Assembly (NCBI GenBank): GCA_028871475.1 | Contig: JAGWMZ010000002.1 | Span: forward strand, 62,001-126,000 | Source of the DNA: Sphingomonadales bacterium | GTDB taxonomy: Bacteria; Pseudomonadota; Alphaproteobacteria; Sphingomonadales; Sphingomonadaceae | Direction: 5' to 3' | DNA length: 64,000 bases | Part shown: positions 25,871 through 35,039 of the stretch, in pieces | How the letters are laid out: each line of letters begins with the position of its first letter | Position numbering within the stretch: the stretch's first letter is position 1 | Program-made: the position numbers and the translations under genes | Notes under the pieces: generated by a model | Told to the model about the DNA's origin: nothing | The model's input: the letters and a program-made list of their open reading frames with translations, nothing else | Database searches by the model: none

Positions 25871-26526
25871 GCGAAGGGCAGAGCATGACACGCGCTGGGA
25901 TCAAACGGGGCAGGGCATTGGCGCTGGGGCTGCTGCTGGCGGGCGGTCTGTCGGGCTGCCTCAATCTGGGTGCGGGCAAGGTGCCCGATCAGCTCTATAC
26001 GCTCAGCGCTTCGGCCCATGCCCCGGTGGGCACGCAGCTTTCGGCCAAACCCGCCGATACGCTGGTTGTGGAAGAACCCGAGACCGACCGCAGCCTCGCC
26101 AGCGCGCGCATGGCGGTGCAGGTGACGCCGACCTCGGTGGCCTATCTCAAGGACAGCTGGTGGGTGGAGCGCCCCGCGCGCCTGCTGCGCAATGTGCTGG
26201 CCGAAGATCTGCGCGCGGGCACCAAGCGGCTGGTGCAGCTTGACGAGGATGGGGGCGATGGCGGGGTTCGCCTGGGCGGGCGCCTGATGGCGATGGGCTA
26301 TGATGCCCATGCCCATGCCGCCGTCATCCGTTTCGATGCGCGGCTGAGCGATGGCAAGGGCGGCGTGCTGATGCGCCGTTTTGAGGTCAGCGAGCCCGAT
26401 GTTTCGCCCAATGGCCGCGATGTGGCGCAGGCGCTCAACGCGGCGGCGGCCACGCTGGGCGATCAGGTGGTGCAATGGGTGAACCAGAGCCGACCGCTGG
26501 GCACTGCTGCCACCCCCGCGCCGTAA
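25867..26526 (+). CDS. ABC-type transport auxiliary lipoprotein (PqiC-like)
   Basis: A 219-aa lipoprotein with lipobox LSGC (signal peptide GRALALGLLLAGGLSGC). A compact domain follows (YTLSA...VEEPETDRSLASARMAVQVTP, then WWVERPARLLRNVLAEDLRA) that matches the ABC transporter auxiliary component family found with MCE systems. It is likely the outer-membrane partner of this Mla operon. ATG 25867 overlaps mlaD; ATG 25885 would give a shorter signal peptide and is also plausible. It is the last gene of the operon, 12 bp from the convergent ATP12 gene. Confidence 0.88.
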   Translation: MSEGQSMTRAGIKRGRALALGLLLAGGLSGCLNLGAGKVPDQLYTLSASAHAPVGTQLSAKPADTLVVEEPETDRSLASARMAVQVTPTSVAYLKDSWWVERPARLLRNVLAEDLRAGTKRLVQLDEDGGDGGVRLGGRLMAMGYDAHAHAAVIRFDARLSDGKGGVLMRRFEVSEPDVSPNGRDVAQALNAAAATLGDQVVQWVNQSRPLGTAATPAP

Positions 26527-26538
26527 CGGCGGGGTGGA

Positions 26539-27234
26539 TCAGCCCTGTGCCAGACGGGCAAAGCGCGCCGCGGCCATGAAAGCGGCGCGGCGCTTTTCGC
26601 GGCGTTCCTCGGCTTCCCAATCCTTGCCCCACAGGTCGGCCTGCCAGCTTTCTTCAAGGCTGGCCGCCGCCCATAATGCTTCCAGATCGGCCTCGGGCTC
26701 CAGCGCCAGCAGTGCCACCACCAGCGAGGCGGCAAGGCTGGAGAGATTGACCAAGGCTGCCAGCGTGAAGGCATCCTTGCCCGCCAGCAGATCTTCCGCG
26801 CGGGCCAGCGTCTCCTCGGGCTGGGGGCGGTGGATGATACCGGAAATCCGCTCGAAACGCATGCCGTAGCGCGCCTCGGCCTGCGCCAGAACAGGCTCCC
26901 ACACCTCGTTCTGCCGCGCGAACAGCGCATCCTCGGGGTCGGCGCGATAGCACAGCGTGTCCGTCTGGCCGTAGGGCAGGATCGCGCGCATCGCATCCGT
27001 CGGAGCCTTGGCCACCACGTCGAGCGCGTAATCGGTCATGTCGCGGTAGAGGAAGGCGGAGGCGTCGATCTCTTCGCCCTGCTGCGCCCATTCCTGCGCC
27101 AGTTCCTGCGCGAGGGCCTGCGTCGGCACCGTCTGCGGCTGGCCGCCCACGGTCTTGACCATGCGCCCGTCAAGGCCGACCCCCCATCCGCCGGTCACTT
27201 CGATGGCCCCGGCGGTCTTGTAGAAACGCTTCAC
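26539..27234 (-). CDS. ATP12-family F1-ATPase assembly chaperone
   Basis: A 231-aa protein matching the ATP12 family (KRFYKTAG...VGLDGRMVKT near the start, then LPYGQTDTLCYRA and LAALVNLSSLAASLVVALLAL). In mitochondria ATP12 assists assembly of the F1 alpha subunit; alphaproteobacteria carry homologues. The start is GTG 27234, overlapping the stop of the small membrane protein gene (GTGA). The last 20 residues are Arg/Ala-rich. It is the final gene of a five-gene coupled operon. Confidence 0.9.
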   Translation of the reverse strand: MKRFYKTAGAIEVTGGWGVGLDGRMVKTVGGQPQTVPTQALAQELAQEWAQQGEEIDASAFLYRDMTDYALDVVAKAPTDAMRAILPYGQTDTLCYRADPEDALFARQNEVWEPVLAQAEARYGMRFERISGIIHRPQPEETLARAEDLLAGKDAFTLAALVNLSSLAASLVVALLALEPEADLEALWAAASLEESWQADLWGKDWEAEERREKRRAAFMAAARFARLAQG

Positions 27235-27452
27235 TTGTCTTCCTTTTTCCAGCGCCGGATCAGCATCACGGGAAACACCAGCACATCGAACACGCCAATC
27301 AGGATGAGCAGCAGGCCCAGCCAGTGCGGCAGGGCCACCTTGTCGGCGGCAATTGCCGCGCCCACCATGACCACCAGCACGCCGCCAAACCGGATGGCGG
27401 ACAGTCGCTTGTGCCGGGCCTTGGCAATATCTTCGCGGCTCAATGTGCTCAC
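27231..27452 (-). CDS. Small two-helix membrane protein, function unknown
   Basis: A 73-aa protein starting at GTG 27452, inside the stop of the upstream phosphatase gene. A basic N-terminus (SREDIAKARHKR) precedes two hydrophobic helices (about 22-38 and 43-63), and the C-terminus is RRWKKEDK. I do not recognise a family beyond 'conserved small membrane protein'. Tight coupling on both sides (4-nt overlaps) supports it as a real gene. Confidence 0.8.
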   Translation of the reverse strand: MSTLSREDIAKARHKRLSAIRFGGVLVVMVGAAIAADKVALPHWLGLLLILIGVFDVLVFPVMLIRRWKKEDK

Positions 27453-28132
27453 GCCAGAATCTCCAGCAATTCGCCCGGGCTCATGGCCACGGTGTCGGCG
27501 CCCGCGGCCATCAGTTCGACGGGTTGATGATAACCCCATGAGACGCCGATGGCGCGCACGCCGGCGGCGCGGGCCATGGCGATGTCATAGGTGGTGTCGC
27601 CGATCATCACGGCGTCGTGGGGCATGGCCAGTGCTTCGCCCAGCGCCGCCTCCAGCATGGCGGGATGCGGCTTTGACGGGTGATGATCGGCGGTTTGCAG
27701 CGTGACGAAATGCTCGGCCAGATCGTTGACGGCAAGGCAGTGGGTCAGCCCGCGCAGGCTCTTGCCCGTGGCCACGCCCAGATCCCAGCCTTCGCCGCGC
27801 AGTGTGTCGAGCACGGGGCGGATGCCGGCAAACAGCGGCTCGCTTACCCGGCCCTGTTCGCGCGCCATGCGATAGGCGCCCTTGTAGGCCTCGACCAGCG
27901 CGGCGTGGATGTCGCTATTTTCCTCTGGCGCCAGCATCCGCATCGTCTGTGGCAGGCTTAGCCCCACCGCGCGGCGCACCGCGCCATGATGCGGCGGAAG
28001 CAGGCCGAGCGAGCCAAAGGCCTCATCCATGGCCGAGCAGATTTCATACTGGCCATCGACCAGCGTGCCGTCACAATCGAACACCGCAAGGCGCACGGAC
28101 GGCAGTCGCGCGGGGGGGGATGTCTCACTCAT
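27449..28132 (-). CDS. HAD-family phosphatase (phosphoglycolate phosphatase-like)
   Basis: A 227-aa HAD subfamily IA hydrolase: motif I DCDGTLVDG (Asp19 nucleophile, Asp21 acid), motif II with T in GVATGKS, motif III Lys in SKPHPAML, and motif IV GDTTYDIAMARAAG. It is close to Gph-type phosphoglycolate phosphatases and also to pyrophosphatases such as PpaX; substrate is not fixed by sequence. A run of eight C (complement of 28112-28119) lies near the start, in codons for Ser-Pro-Pro. Coupled on both sides (ATGA upstream, GTGA downstream). Confidence 0.88.
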   Translation of the reverse strand: MSETSPPARLPSVRLAVFDCDGTLVDGQYEICSAMDEAFGSLGLLPPHHGAVRRAVGLSLPQTMRMLAPEENSDIHAALVEAYKGAYRMAREQGRVSEPLFAGIRPVLDTLRGEGWDLGVATGKSLRGLTHCLAVNDLAEHFVTLQTADHHPSKPHPAMLEAALGEALAMPHDAVMIGDTTYDIAMARAAGVRAIGVSWGYHQPVELMAAGADTVAMSPGELLEILA

Positions 28133-28740
28133 GCCAATCCTCGCATCATCGTGGCCATGGCGGGGGCGCCATGGGCTTCCAGCCCCTCGATCACGCCCTG
28201 GCGCTGCGCCTCGCTCTTGTTCTGCGACAGTTTGAGCGTGGGCCGCCAGGCGCGCACTTCCAGCTCAAAGCCCACAATGCCCGCCAGCAAGCCGTGGCGC
28301 GCGGCTGGCTCCAGCTTGTCCATCGTCCAGGCGGGTGCGGGCAGGCGGGCTTCCTCACGCGCGGACAGGGCATCGAGCAGGGCCAGCAAGCCTTCCTCCT
28401 CCATGCGCCGCACCGGACCTTCCACTTCCAGCGCCACATAGTTCCATGTCGGCACTTGCCTGGCCATGGCTGCAGGCTCGGCGCCATACCAGCGGGGGCT
28501 GACATAGGCGTCCGGACCGTTGACAACGGCCAGCGCCGTACCGCCTGCGACATGGCGGGTGAGCGCATTGCCCCGTGCCAGATGAAACTGCACCGCGCCG
28601 TCGCCGGTGGAGAGCAGCGGCACATGGGCCACGCGCGGCCCGTCGGGCGTGGTGGCGAAGATCATGCCGAAGCCGATCTGCGCCAGCATGTTCTCCATCA
28701 GCGCGCGGTCATCTGTGCGAAAGGCGGGGTTGGGGTGCAT
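28129..28740 (-). CDS. FMN-binding PaiB-like protein
   Basis: A 203-aa protein of the FMN-binding negative transcriptional regulator family. It has the split-barrel flavin-binding core (MHPNPAFRTDD at the start, VAHVPLL, VNGPDAYVSPRWY, VPTWNYVALEVEG) and the C-terminal KLSQNKSEAQRQGVIEGLE block. In Bacillus PaiB affects sporulation and degradative enzyme genes. No DNA-binding motif is visible here, so a flavoprotein or FMN-dependent role is as likely. Its ATG overlaps the stop of the pseudouridine synthase gene (TGATG). Confidence 0.88.
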   Translation of the reverse strand: MHPNPAFRTDDRALMENMLAQIGFGMIFATTPDGPRVAHVPLLSTGDGAVQFHLARGNALTRHVAGGTALAVVNGPDAYVSPRWYGAEPAAMARQVPTWNYVALEVEGPVRRMEEEGLLALLDALSAREEARLPAPAWTMDKLEPAARHGLLAGIVGFELEVRAWRPTLKLSQNKSEAQRQGVIEGLEAHGAPAMATMMRGLA

Positions 28741-30065
28741 CAGCGGCGGCCCTTGGGTGCCCCCGGACGGGTGGGGCGGGCAGGGCGCGCGGGTTTTGCG
28801 CCAGCGGGTTTCGCAGCCGGGGGCCGTGCGCTGGTGGCCTTGGCACCCGCGGCCTTGACGACAGGCTTGGGCGAGCCGGGGCCCTTGCGCACGCCGCCCG
28901 GTTTTCCGGCCGGTTTGCTGCCGGTCTTCCCGCGCGATGGCGCCGCGTCATTGCGCGTGCGGCCGGTTTCGGCGCGGCCCCGGCGCTCGCCGCGGCGTTC
29001 CTTGCGATATTGCTTGGCATGGGCCTTGGCGATGGATTTTTCTTCCTCGCGGCTCAGATCGCCGCTGGGATTGGGAATGAACTCCCCATCGGCCTCGTCA
29101 AAGCCCAGTTGCGCCAGACTGGCGGCGAAATGTTCGGGCAGGGGCGCTTCCACGTCGAGCGGCGTGCCATCGGGGTGGTCGATGATGATGCGCCGTGCGT
29201 GCAGATGCATCTTGCGGCTGATCGAGCCGGTCAGGAAGGCATCCTGCCCGCCATATTTGCCGTCGCCCACGATGGGGTGGCCGATGGCGGCCATATGGAC
29301 GCGCAACTGATGGGTGCGGCCCGTCAGCGGTTGCAGTTCGACCCAGCAGGCGCGGTTGCCGGCCCGGTCGATGACGCGATAGCGGCTGCGCGAGGGCTGC
29401 CCCTGCTCGGAATGGTCGACCATCATCTTTTCGCCGCCCGTGCCCGGCTGCTTGGCCAGCGGCAGGTCGATCTGGCCCTGGTCAAGGCTGGGCACGCCCA
29501 CGCACAGGGCCCAATAGACCTTGGTCGCGCTGCGCGTGGAAAAGCGCCTGGAGAAGAAGGCCGCGCTGCCCGGCGTTGCGGCAACCAGCAGCGCGCCGCT
29601 GGTGTCCTTGTCGAGCCGATGGACGAGGCGCGGGCGGGGGCCGTCGGGTGCATAGGCGTCGAGCAGGCCATCGACATGCTCATGCGTGCCGCTGCCGCCC
29701 TGCGTGGCAAGGCCCGGGGGCTTGTTGATGACGATGGCGGCGGGATCGCGGTGGAGCACGATACTGTCGGCCAGTTCAAGCTGAGCCTCGGTCAGCGGCT
29801 TGCGCGGTTTGGCGCCGCGCGCGGCCACGGGGCCTTTGACATGGCTGTCGCCCGGCGGCACGCGCAGCACCTGCCCTCGCGCCACGCGGTCTTCGGGCGC
29901 GCAGCGTTTTCCATCCAGCCGGATCTGGCCAGTGCGCGCCCAGCGCGAGATGGTGGCGAAACCCACCTGGGGCAGATGCCGCTTGAACCAGCGGTCGAGC
30001 CGTATATCGTTGTCGTCCGCGCCAATGGTGAACTGGCGCACGGACTGAGTGTTGTCCTTGGTCAT
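28740..30065 (-). CDS. RluA-family pseudouridine synthase, RluC-like, with basic tail
   Basis: A 441-aa protein with an S4 domain (about 18-75: RLDRWFKRHLPQ...GQIRLDGKR) and the catalytic domain with HRLDKDTSGALLV. The motifs GRTHQLRVHMAAIGHPIVGD and the RluC-typical SRKMHLHARRI follow. It is likely to modify 23S rRNA (RluC sites). From about residue 345 the sequence is a low-complexity extension of Lys, Arg, Pro, Ala and Gly (GKTGSKPAGKPGG, AKPAGAKPARPARPTRP), about 95 residues not found in the enzyme core and possibly an RNA-binding tail. First gene of the coupled operon to ATP12. Confidence 0.88.
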   Translation of the reverse strand: MTKDNTQSVRQFTIGADDNDIRLDRWFKRHLPQVGFATISRWARTGQIRLDGKRCAPEDRVARGQVLRVPPGDSHVKGPVAARGAKPRKPLTEAQLELADSIVLHRDPAAIVINKPPGLATQGGSGTHEHVDGLLDAYAPDGPRPRLVHRLDKDTSGALLVAATPGSAAFFSRRFSTRSATKVYWALCVGVPSLDQGQIDLPLAKQPGTGGEKMMVDHSEQGQPSRSRYRVIDRAGNRACWVELQPLTGRTHQLRVHMAAIGHPIVGDGKYGGQDAFLTGSISRKMHLHARRIIIDHPDGTPLDVEAPLPEHFAASLAQLGFDEADGEFIPNPSGDLSREEEKSIAKAHAKQYRKERRGERRGRAETGRTRNDAAPSRGKTGSKPAGKPGGVRKGPGSPKPVVKAAGAKATSARPPAAKPAGAKPARPARPTRPGAPKGRR

Positions 30066-30358
30066 GCCTGCCCCGTTAGCCTAAGGCGCGGCTGAAAGAC
30101 AGCCCGGGAAGCAGCGGGCCGTATTTGCCCTGCAATTCGCGGTGTTTTGATGGGTTCCTGCGGTCCTCTGCCGCGAAAACCGGCGGGCCTTTCTGCTCTA
30201 TCCCTTGCCTTTCGCCTGCGACTCTGGTAGCGGCGCCGACAATCTGGCCGATCCCGTGTGGGACTCGGCTGCTTGGCTGTTTAACGCATACAGGTGTTCC
30301 CCCGTCTTGCCCAAAGGCTGGCGGGGTTCTCGCCGATACACGTGAGGTGGTTCTTTTT

Positions 30359-30565
30359 ATGCAGATTCTCGTCCGCGAAAACAATGTCGATCAGGCCCTG
30401 CGCGCTCTCAAGAAGAAGCTGCAGCGCGAGGGGGTGTATCGCGAGATGAAGCTGCGCCGCCACTTTGAAAAGCCTTCGGAAAAGCGCGCCCGTGAAAAGG
30501 CTGCCGCTGTACGCCGCGCCCGCAAGCTGGAGCGCAAGCGTCAGGAGCGCGACGGCGCCAAGTAA
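30359..30565 (+). CDS. rpsU: 30S ribosomal protein S21
   Basis: A 68-aa highly basic protein matching S21 ([20 protein letters not shown], then Lys/Arg-rich C-terminus [20 protein letters not shown]). It binds the 30S platform and takes part in initiation. ATG 30359 has GAGGTGG 9-15 nt upstream. The 293 bp before it, back to the divergent pseudouridine synthase gene, hold no acceptable ORF and must contain both promoters; I see no clear boxes. Confidence 0.97.
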   Translation: MQILVRENNVDQALRALKKKLQREGVYREMKLRRHFEKPSEKRAREKAAAVRRARKLERKRQERDGAK

Positions 30566-30884
30566 GGTGCTGTCCGGCAGCGTCTGATCTGGCGCTGCCC
30601 TGCTTTTTCAAAGCTGCCTCTTGAAGGCCCGCTTCCCGGTTTCATGTTCAGGCATGGCCATGGTTGCGGGCCTTTGGCATGTCGGGGAGGCGTCGCGGCG
30701 CCATGCCGCTTGCTGGCGATTCGCGGCGCAGGGGGTATGGCCCGGCAGGTCGACCTTGGTGCAGCAAGGGGCTGATAAGGCCGCACGGGGCTTGCCCCGG
30801 CGGGCGCCCCCTGTCATGAGGGGCGCCGATTATTCTTTCCGCGCGGGCCCGGCCGGGCTGCGGCGCAAAACTCAGGATGGCACG
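30566..30884. other. Non-coding gap between rpsU and FKBP gene
   Basis: 319 bp without a credible gene. It contains two hairpins: AAGGCCCGC (30624-30632) with GCGGGCCTT (30666-30674) around a 33-nt loop, followed by TT. The second is the compact stem at 30803-30827 listed separately. Otherwise I see only short shadow reading frames. Confidence 0.5.
30803..30835 (+). terminator. Hairpin with weak T-rich tail
   Basis: GGCGCCCC (30803-30810) pairs with GGGGCGCC (30820-30827), loop CTGTCATGA, followed by GATTATTCTTT. It may end the rpsU transcript or be a 5'-leader structure of the FKBP gene that starts 57 nt further on. Confidence 0.4.
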
Positions 30885-31418
30885 ATGACCGAGATCACCC
30901 GCGTTCCCCTGCAGCCGCTGGCCAAGGGTTCGAAGTCGAAGCTGTGGCTGGGTGCGATCATCGCGATCGCGCTGGGCGGCGGCGTGGCGGCGGCGGTGCG
31001 CCCGCCGCTGGTCGATGTGCAGACGTTGAAGGCTGGCTCGGGCGGTAACCCCACGCCCGCCGATGTGGTGCTGATCAACTATGTGGGCCGTCTGTCGAAC
31101 GGCACGGTGTTTGACCAGCAGAAGAATGTGCCCATGATGATGCAGGGGATGATCCCGGGCTTCGTCAAGGCGCTGCAGCAGACGCAGGCGGGCGGCAAGT
31201 ATCTCGTCCATATCCCCGCCAGGATGGCCTATGGCGACCATGCGGCCGGCCCCATTCCGGCCAACAGCGATCTGACCTTCGAGATCGAGGTGCTGCAATT
31301 TGCCAATCGCGCCATGCTGGAACAGCAACAGCGCATGATGGAGCAGATGATGCGCCAGCAACAGGGCGGCCATGAGGCGGGCCCTGATGGCGCGGCCCCG
31401 GCCCCGACGGCTCCCTGA
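30885..31418 (+). CDS. FKBP-type peptidyl-prolyl isomerase, membrane-anchored
   Basis: A 177-aa protein with an N-terminal transmembrane helix (about 20-38: KLWLGAIIAIALGGGVAAAV). One FKBP domain follows (about 60-145; VLINYVGRLSNGTVFDQ, PGFVKALQQ, MAYGDHAAGPIPANSDLTFEIEVL). The tail is rich in Gln, Met and Pro. It should fold or hold proteins in the periplasm. ATG 30885 has AGGA at 30874-30877; longer readings of the frame are not supported. gatC follows after 135 bp. Confidence 0.9.
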   Translation: MTEITRVPLQPLAKGSKSKLWLGAIIAIALGGGVAAAVRPPLVDVQTLKAGSGGNPTPADVVLINYVGRLSNGTVFDQQKNVPMMMQGMIPGFVKALQQTQAGGKYLVHIPARMAYGDHAAGPIPANSDLTFEIEVLQFANRAMLEQQQRMMEQMMRQQQGGHEAGPDGAAPAPTAP

Positions 31419-31553
31419 ACGGCAGCGTTTCGGGCGCCTCGCTTGGCTTGAAGGCGGGGTGGTGCTAGCCATGCTGGCTGTTGCCGCGCGTTTCACACTG
31501 GGCGCGCGGCGGCGGTCTTTTTTCATTTTTCGTATCGAAAGCGACACGTTCCT

Positions 31554-31856
31554 ATGTCGGTTGACACCGCTACCGTGGCGAAAATCGCCTCGCTTGCCCG
31601 CATCAAGGTGACAGACAGCGACCTTGAGGCGATGGTTCCCGAACTCAACGGCATCCTGGCCTGGGTGGAGCAATTGGGCGAGGTGGATGTGACCGGCGTC
31701 GAGCCGATGACCGCCGTTATCCCCAATAGCCTGCGCCTGCGCGAGGATGTCGTGAACGCCGACCCGCTGACGGGCGGGGGCATTCGCGAGGCGGTGCTGG
31801 CCAATGCTCCGGCCGCTGAACATGGCTTCTTTGGCGTGCCCAAGGTGATCGAATAA
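31554..31856 (+). CDS. gatC: Asp-tRNA(Asn)/Glu-tRNA(Gln) amidotransferase subunit C
   Basis: A 100-aa GatC with the usual [17 protein letters not shown] start and the [19 protein letters not shown] segment that wraps GatA. It stabilises the GatCAB complex that converts Glu-tRNA(Gln) and Asp-tRNA(Asn) to the amidated forms. No Shine-Dalgarno precedes ATG 31554, so translation may be leaderless or start-codon driven. Its TAA overlaps the gatA ATG by one base (TAATG). Confidence 0.95.
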   Translation: MSVDTATVAKIASLARIKVTDSDLEAMVPELNGILAWVEQLGEVDVTGVEPMTAVIPNSLRLREDVVNADPLTGGGIREAVLANAPAAEHGFFGVPKVIE

Positions 31857-33337
31857 TGACCAATCTGACTGATCTGACGCTGACCGGCATCCGCGATGGC
31901 GTGGCCGGGGGCGATTTCACCGCGACCGAGGTGGCGACCGCGTTCAACACGGCCGTGACCGAGGCGCAGGAGGCTTTGAACGCCTTCATCGTCACCACGC
32001 CGGAGGCCGCTCTGGCCGCCGCCGCCAAGGTGGATGCCGACCGCGCGGCGGGCAAGCCTTTGGGCAAGCTGGCGGGTGTGCCCATCGGCATGAAGGACCT
32101 GTTCGCCACCAAGGGCGTGCAGACGAGCGCTGCCTCGAAGATCCTTGAAGGGTTCAAGCCGCAGTATGAGTCCACCGTCTCGCAGAAGCTGTGGGATGCG
32201 GGCGCGGGCCTGCTGGGCAAGCTGAATCTTGACCAGTTCGCCATGGGTTCGTCGAACGAATCGAGCGCCTTTGGCCGCGTGGTGTCGCCATGGCGTCGCA
32301 AGGGTGACAGCGCGGCGCTGGCGCCGGGTGGTTCCTCGGGCGGGTCTTCAGCGGCGGTGGCGGCGCGTATTGTGCCTGCCGCCACGGGCACCGATACGGG
32401 CGGTTCGATTCGCCAGCCTGCGGCCTTCACCGGCATTTCGGGCATCAAGCCGACCTATGGGCGCTGCTCGCGTTGGGGCATCGTGGCGTTTGCGTCGAGT
32501 CTCGATCAGGCCGGGCCGATGGCGCATACGGTGCGTGATTGTGCCGTGATGCTGGAAGCCATGGCCGGGTTCGACCCCAAGGATGCCACCAGCCTCGACA
32601 TGGCCGTGCCCGAGTGGGACAAGCTTTTGTCCTCGGATCTCAAGGGCAAGAAGGTCGGTATTCCGCGCGAATATCGCCTCGATGGCCTGAATGACGAGGT
32701 GGCGAAGAACTGGGAGCAGGGCATCGCCTGGCTGAAGGACGCGGGCGCGGAGGTGGTCGACATCTCGCTGCCGCATTCCAAATATGCGCTGGCGACCTAT
32801 TACATCATCGCGCCTGCCGAGGCCTCGTCGAACCTGGCGCGTTATGATGGCGTGCGTTACGGGTTGCGCGAGTTACCCGATGGCGCGAACCTTCAGGAGA
32901 TGTATGCCGCCACCCGCGCCGCCGGTTTTGGCGATGAGGTGAAGCGCCGCATCCTGATCGGCACCTATGTGCTCTCGGCGGGCTTCTATGACGCCTATTA
33001 CACGCAGGCGCAGAAGGTCCGCACGCTGATCGCGAAGGACTTCGAGGAAGCGTTCAAGCAGGTCGATGTGATCCTTGCTCCCACCGCGCCGACGCCTGCC
33101 TTTGCGCTGGGCGAGAAGAGCAATCCGCTCGACATGTATTTGGGCGATGTGTTCTCAGTGCCGGCCTCGCTGGCGGGCCTGCCCGCGATGAGCGTGCCTT
33201 CGGGGCTGAGCAGCGAAGGCTTGCCGCTGGGCTTGCAGATCATCGGGCGTCCGTTTGATGAGCAGGGTGTGCTGAATGCGGGGCTGGCGATCGAACAGCG
33301 TGCGCAGTTCTCGGCCAAGCCGGAGAAGTGGTGGTAA
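31856..33337 (+). CDS. gatA: Asp-tRNA(Asn)/Glu-tRNA(Gln) amidotransferase subunit A
   Basis: A 493-aa amidase-signature enzyme that releases ammonia from glutamine. The Ser-cis-Ser-Lys triad region is visible: Lys in [10 protein letters not shown], and [31 protein letters not shown]. Length and motifs are standard. It is followed, after one base, by a small ORF instead of directly by gatB. Confidence 0.97.
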   Translation: MTNLTDLTLTGIRDGVAGGDFTATEVATAFNTAVTEAQEALNAFIVTTPEAALAAAAKVDADRAAGKPLGKLAGVPIGMKDLFATKGVQTSAASKILEGFKPQYESTVSQKLWDAGAGLLGKLNLDQFAMGSSNESSAFGRVVSPWRRKGDSAALAPGGSSGGSSAAVAARIVPAATGTDTGGSIRQPAAFTGISGIKPTYGRCSRWGIVAFASSLDQAGPMAHTVRDCAVMLEAMAGFDPKDATSLDMAVPEWDKLLSSDLKGKKVGIPREYRLDGLNDEVAKNWEQGIAWLKDAGAEVVDISLPHSKYALATYYIIAPAEASSNLARYDGVRYGLRELPDGANLQEMYAATRAAGFGDEVKRRILIGTYVLSAGFYDAYYTQAQKVRTLIAKDFEEAFKQVDVILAPTAPTPAFALGEKSNPLDMYLGDVFSVPASLAGLPAMSVPSGLSSEGLPLGLQIIGRPFDEQGVLNAGLAIEQRAQFSAKPEKWW

Positions 33338-33338
33338 G

Positions 33339-33497
33339 ATGGGTTGGCTCGGCGACATGATCCAGCAGGAAGTGGTCGTCGGCCTCTCGGATTGGCTATC
33401 CAGGAAATTGGGCTGGAAACGTTCGAACGCCAGCCACATCGTTAGCGAGCGTGCGCCTTTGCAGCGCGTGCATCGACGGAAGCGGAAAAAGTCATGA
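33339..33497 (+). CDS. Small basic protein coupled between gatA and gatB
   Basis: A 52-aa ORF starting ATG 33339, 1 nt after the gatA stop. Its TGA overlaps the gatB ATG (ATGA at 33494-33497). The N-terminal half is amphipathic ([19 protein letters not shown]); the C-terminal half is strongly basic, ending [14 protein letters not shown] lies 11 nt upstream of the start. I do not recognise it. The tight packing and lack of alternative use of these 156 bases support translation. It may simply couple gatA and gatB, or bind RNA or the amidotransferase. Confidence 0.6.
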   Translation: MGWLGDMIQQEVVVGLSDWLSRKLGWKRSNASHIVSERAPLQRVHRRKRKKS

Positions 33498-34990
33498 GCG
33501 ACTATCGTATTCAGGGCGCAACGGGCGAATGGGAGGTCGTGATCGGCCTTGAGGTCCATGCGCAGGTCACCTCCAATGCCAAGCTGTTCTCCGGTTCGGC
33601 CACGGCTTTTGGGGCGGAGCCCAACTCGCAGGTCAGCTTTGTCGATGCGGCGATGCCCGGCATGCTGCCCGTGCCCAACATGGAGTGCATCCGTCAGGCG
33701 GTGCGCACCGGCATGGCGATCGAGGCGCAGATCAACAAGTACTCGCGTTTTGACCGCAAGAACTACTTCTATGCCGATCTGCCGCAGGGCTATCAGATCA
33801 GCCAGCTTTATCACCCCATTGTGGGCGAGGGCGAGATCGAGATTACCCTCGACGAGAAGAACCCCGAGACCAGCAAGAAGGTCATCGGCGTCGAGCGTAT
33901 CCATGTCGAGCAGGATGCGGGCAAGCTGATGCATGACCAGCATCCGACGATGTCCTATGTCGACCTCAACCGCAGCGGCGTGGCGCTGATGGAGATCGTC
34001 AGCCGCCCGGATATGCGCTCGCCTGCCGAGGCTGGGGCTTATCTGTCCAAGCTGCGCTCGATCCTGCGCTATGTCGGCTCCTGCGATGGCAATATGGATC
34101 AGGGCTCGATGCGTGCGGACGTCAACGTTTCCGTCCGCCGCCCCGGAGAGCCCTTTGGCACGCGCACGGAAACGAAGAACGTCAATTCGGTGCGTTTCGT
34201 GATGGCCGTGGTCGAATCCGAAGCCAAACGTCAGGTCGCGCTGATCGAGGATGGCGGCAAGGTGGTGCAGGAAACGCGCCTCTATGACCCGGACCGCAAC
34301 GAGACGCGGAGCATGCGCAGCAAGGAAGATGCGCATGACTACCGCTACTTCCCCGATCCGGACCTGCTGCCGCTGGTGCTCGACGATGCCTTCCTGGCCG
34401 AATGCCGCGCCAGCCTGCCCGAACTGCCCGATGCCAAGCGTGCCCGTTATGAAGGTGCTCTGGGCCTTACCCCCTATGCCGCTGGGGTGCTGACCGCCGA
34501 GGTGGACACGGCGCGCTGGTTCGAAGCGCTGCTGACCGCCACGGCAAGCGCGCAGAACAAGCCGGAAAGCGAAGTCGCCAAGCAGGCCTCGAACTGGCTG
34601 CTGTCCGAATTCTTCGGCGCGCTCAACAAGCTGGGCAAGGATCTGTCCACCAGCCCCATCGACGCGGAGAAGGCAGGCCAGCTGCTGGCGCTGGTCGGCA
34701 ATGGCACCATCTCGGGCTCCATCGCCAAGCAGGTGTTGGAAAAGATGTTCGAGACGGGTGACGATGCCGCCACCATCGTTGAGCGCGAGGGGCTGAAGCA
34801 AACCAGCGACACGGGCGCCATCGAGGCCGCTGTCGCCACCATTCTGGCCAACAACGCCGACAAGGTGGAGCAGTACAAGGCCGGCAAGGAAGCGCTTTTC
34901 GGCTTCTTCGTGGGCCAGACGATGAAGGCGATGGCCGGCAAGGCCAATCCGCAGATCGTCAACGAATTGGTGAAGAAGGCGCTGGCCTGA
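33494..34990 (+). CDS. gatB: Asp-tRNA(Asn)/Glu-tRNA(Gln) amidotransferase subunit B
   Basis: A 498-aa GatB with the catalytic cradle ([12 protein letters not shown], then [37 protein letters not shown]) and the C-terminal helical/YqeY-like tail that grips tRNA. It kinates and amidates the mischarged tRNA using ammonia from GatA. ATG 33494 is coupled to the small ORF upstream. The organism therefore probably uses the indirect route for Gln-tRNA(Gln) and/or Asn-tRNA(Asn). Confidence 0.97.
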   Translation: MSDYRIQGATGEWEVVIGLEVHAQVTSNAKLFSGSATAFGAEPNSQVSFVDAAMPGMLPVPNMECIRQAVRTGMAIEAQINKYSRFDRKNYFYADLPQGYQISQLYHPIVGEGEIEITLDEKNPETSKKVIGVERIHVEQDAGKLMHDQHPTMSYVDLNRSGVALMEIVSRPDMRSPAEAGAYLSKLRSILRYVGSCDGNMDQGSMRADVNVSVRRPGEPFGTRTETKNVNSVRFVMAVVESEAKRQVALIEDGGKVVQETRLYDPDRNETRSMRSKEDAHDYRYFPDPDLLPLVLDDAFLAECRASLPELPDAKRARYEGALGLTPYAAGVLTAEVDTARWFEALLTATASAQNKPESEVAKQASNWLLSEFFGALNKLGKDLSTSPIDAEKAGQLLALVGNGTISGSIAKQVLEKMFETGDDAATIVEREGLKQTSDTGAIEAAVATILANNADKVEQYKAGKEALFGFFVGQTMKAMAGKANPQIVNELVKKALA

Positions 34991-35039
34991 TCACCATCGC
35001 ATGATAGTCTCGCCCCCCGTGCAAACCGGGGACGAGATT

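Noticed and set aside
30076..30384. A 102-residue minus-strand ORF upstream of rpsU
   Set aside because: No ribosome binding site or recognisable domain; it overlaps the rpsU start and looks like a chance frame.
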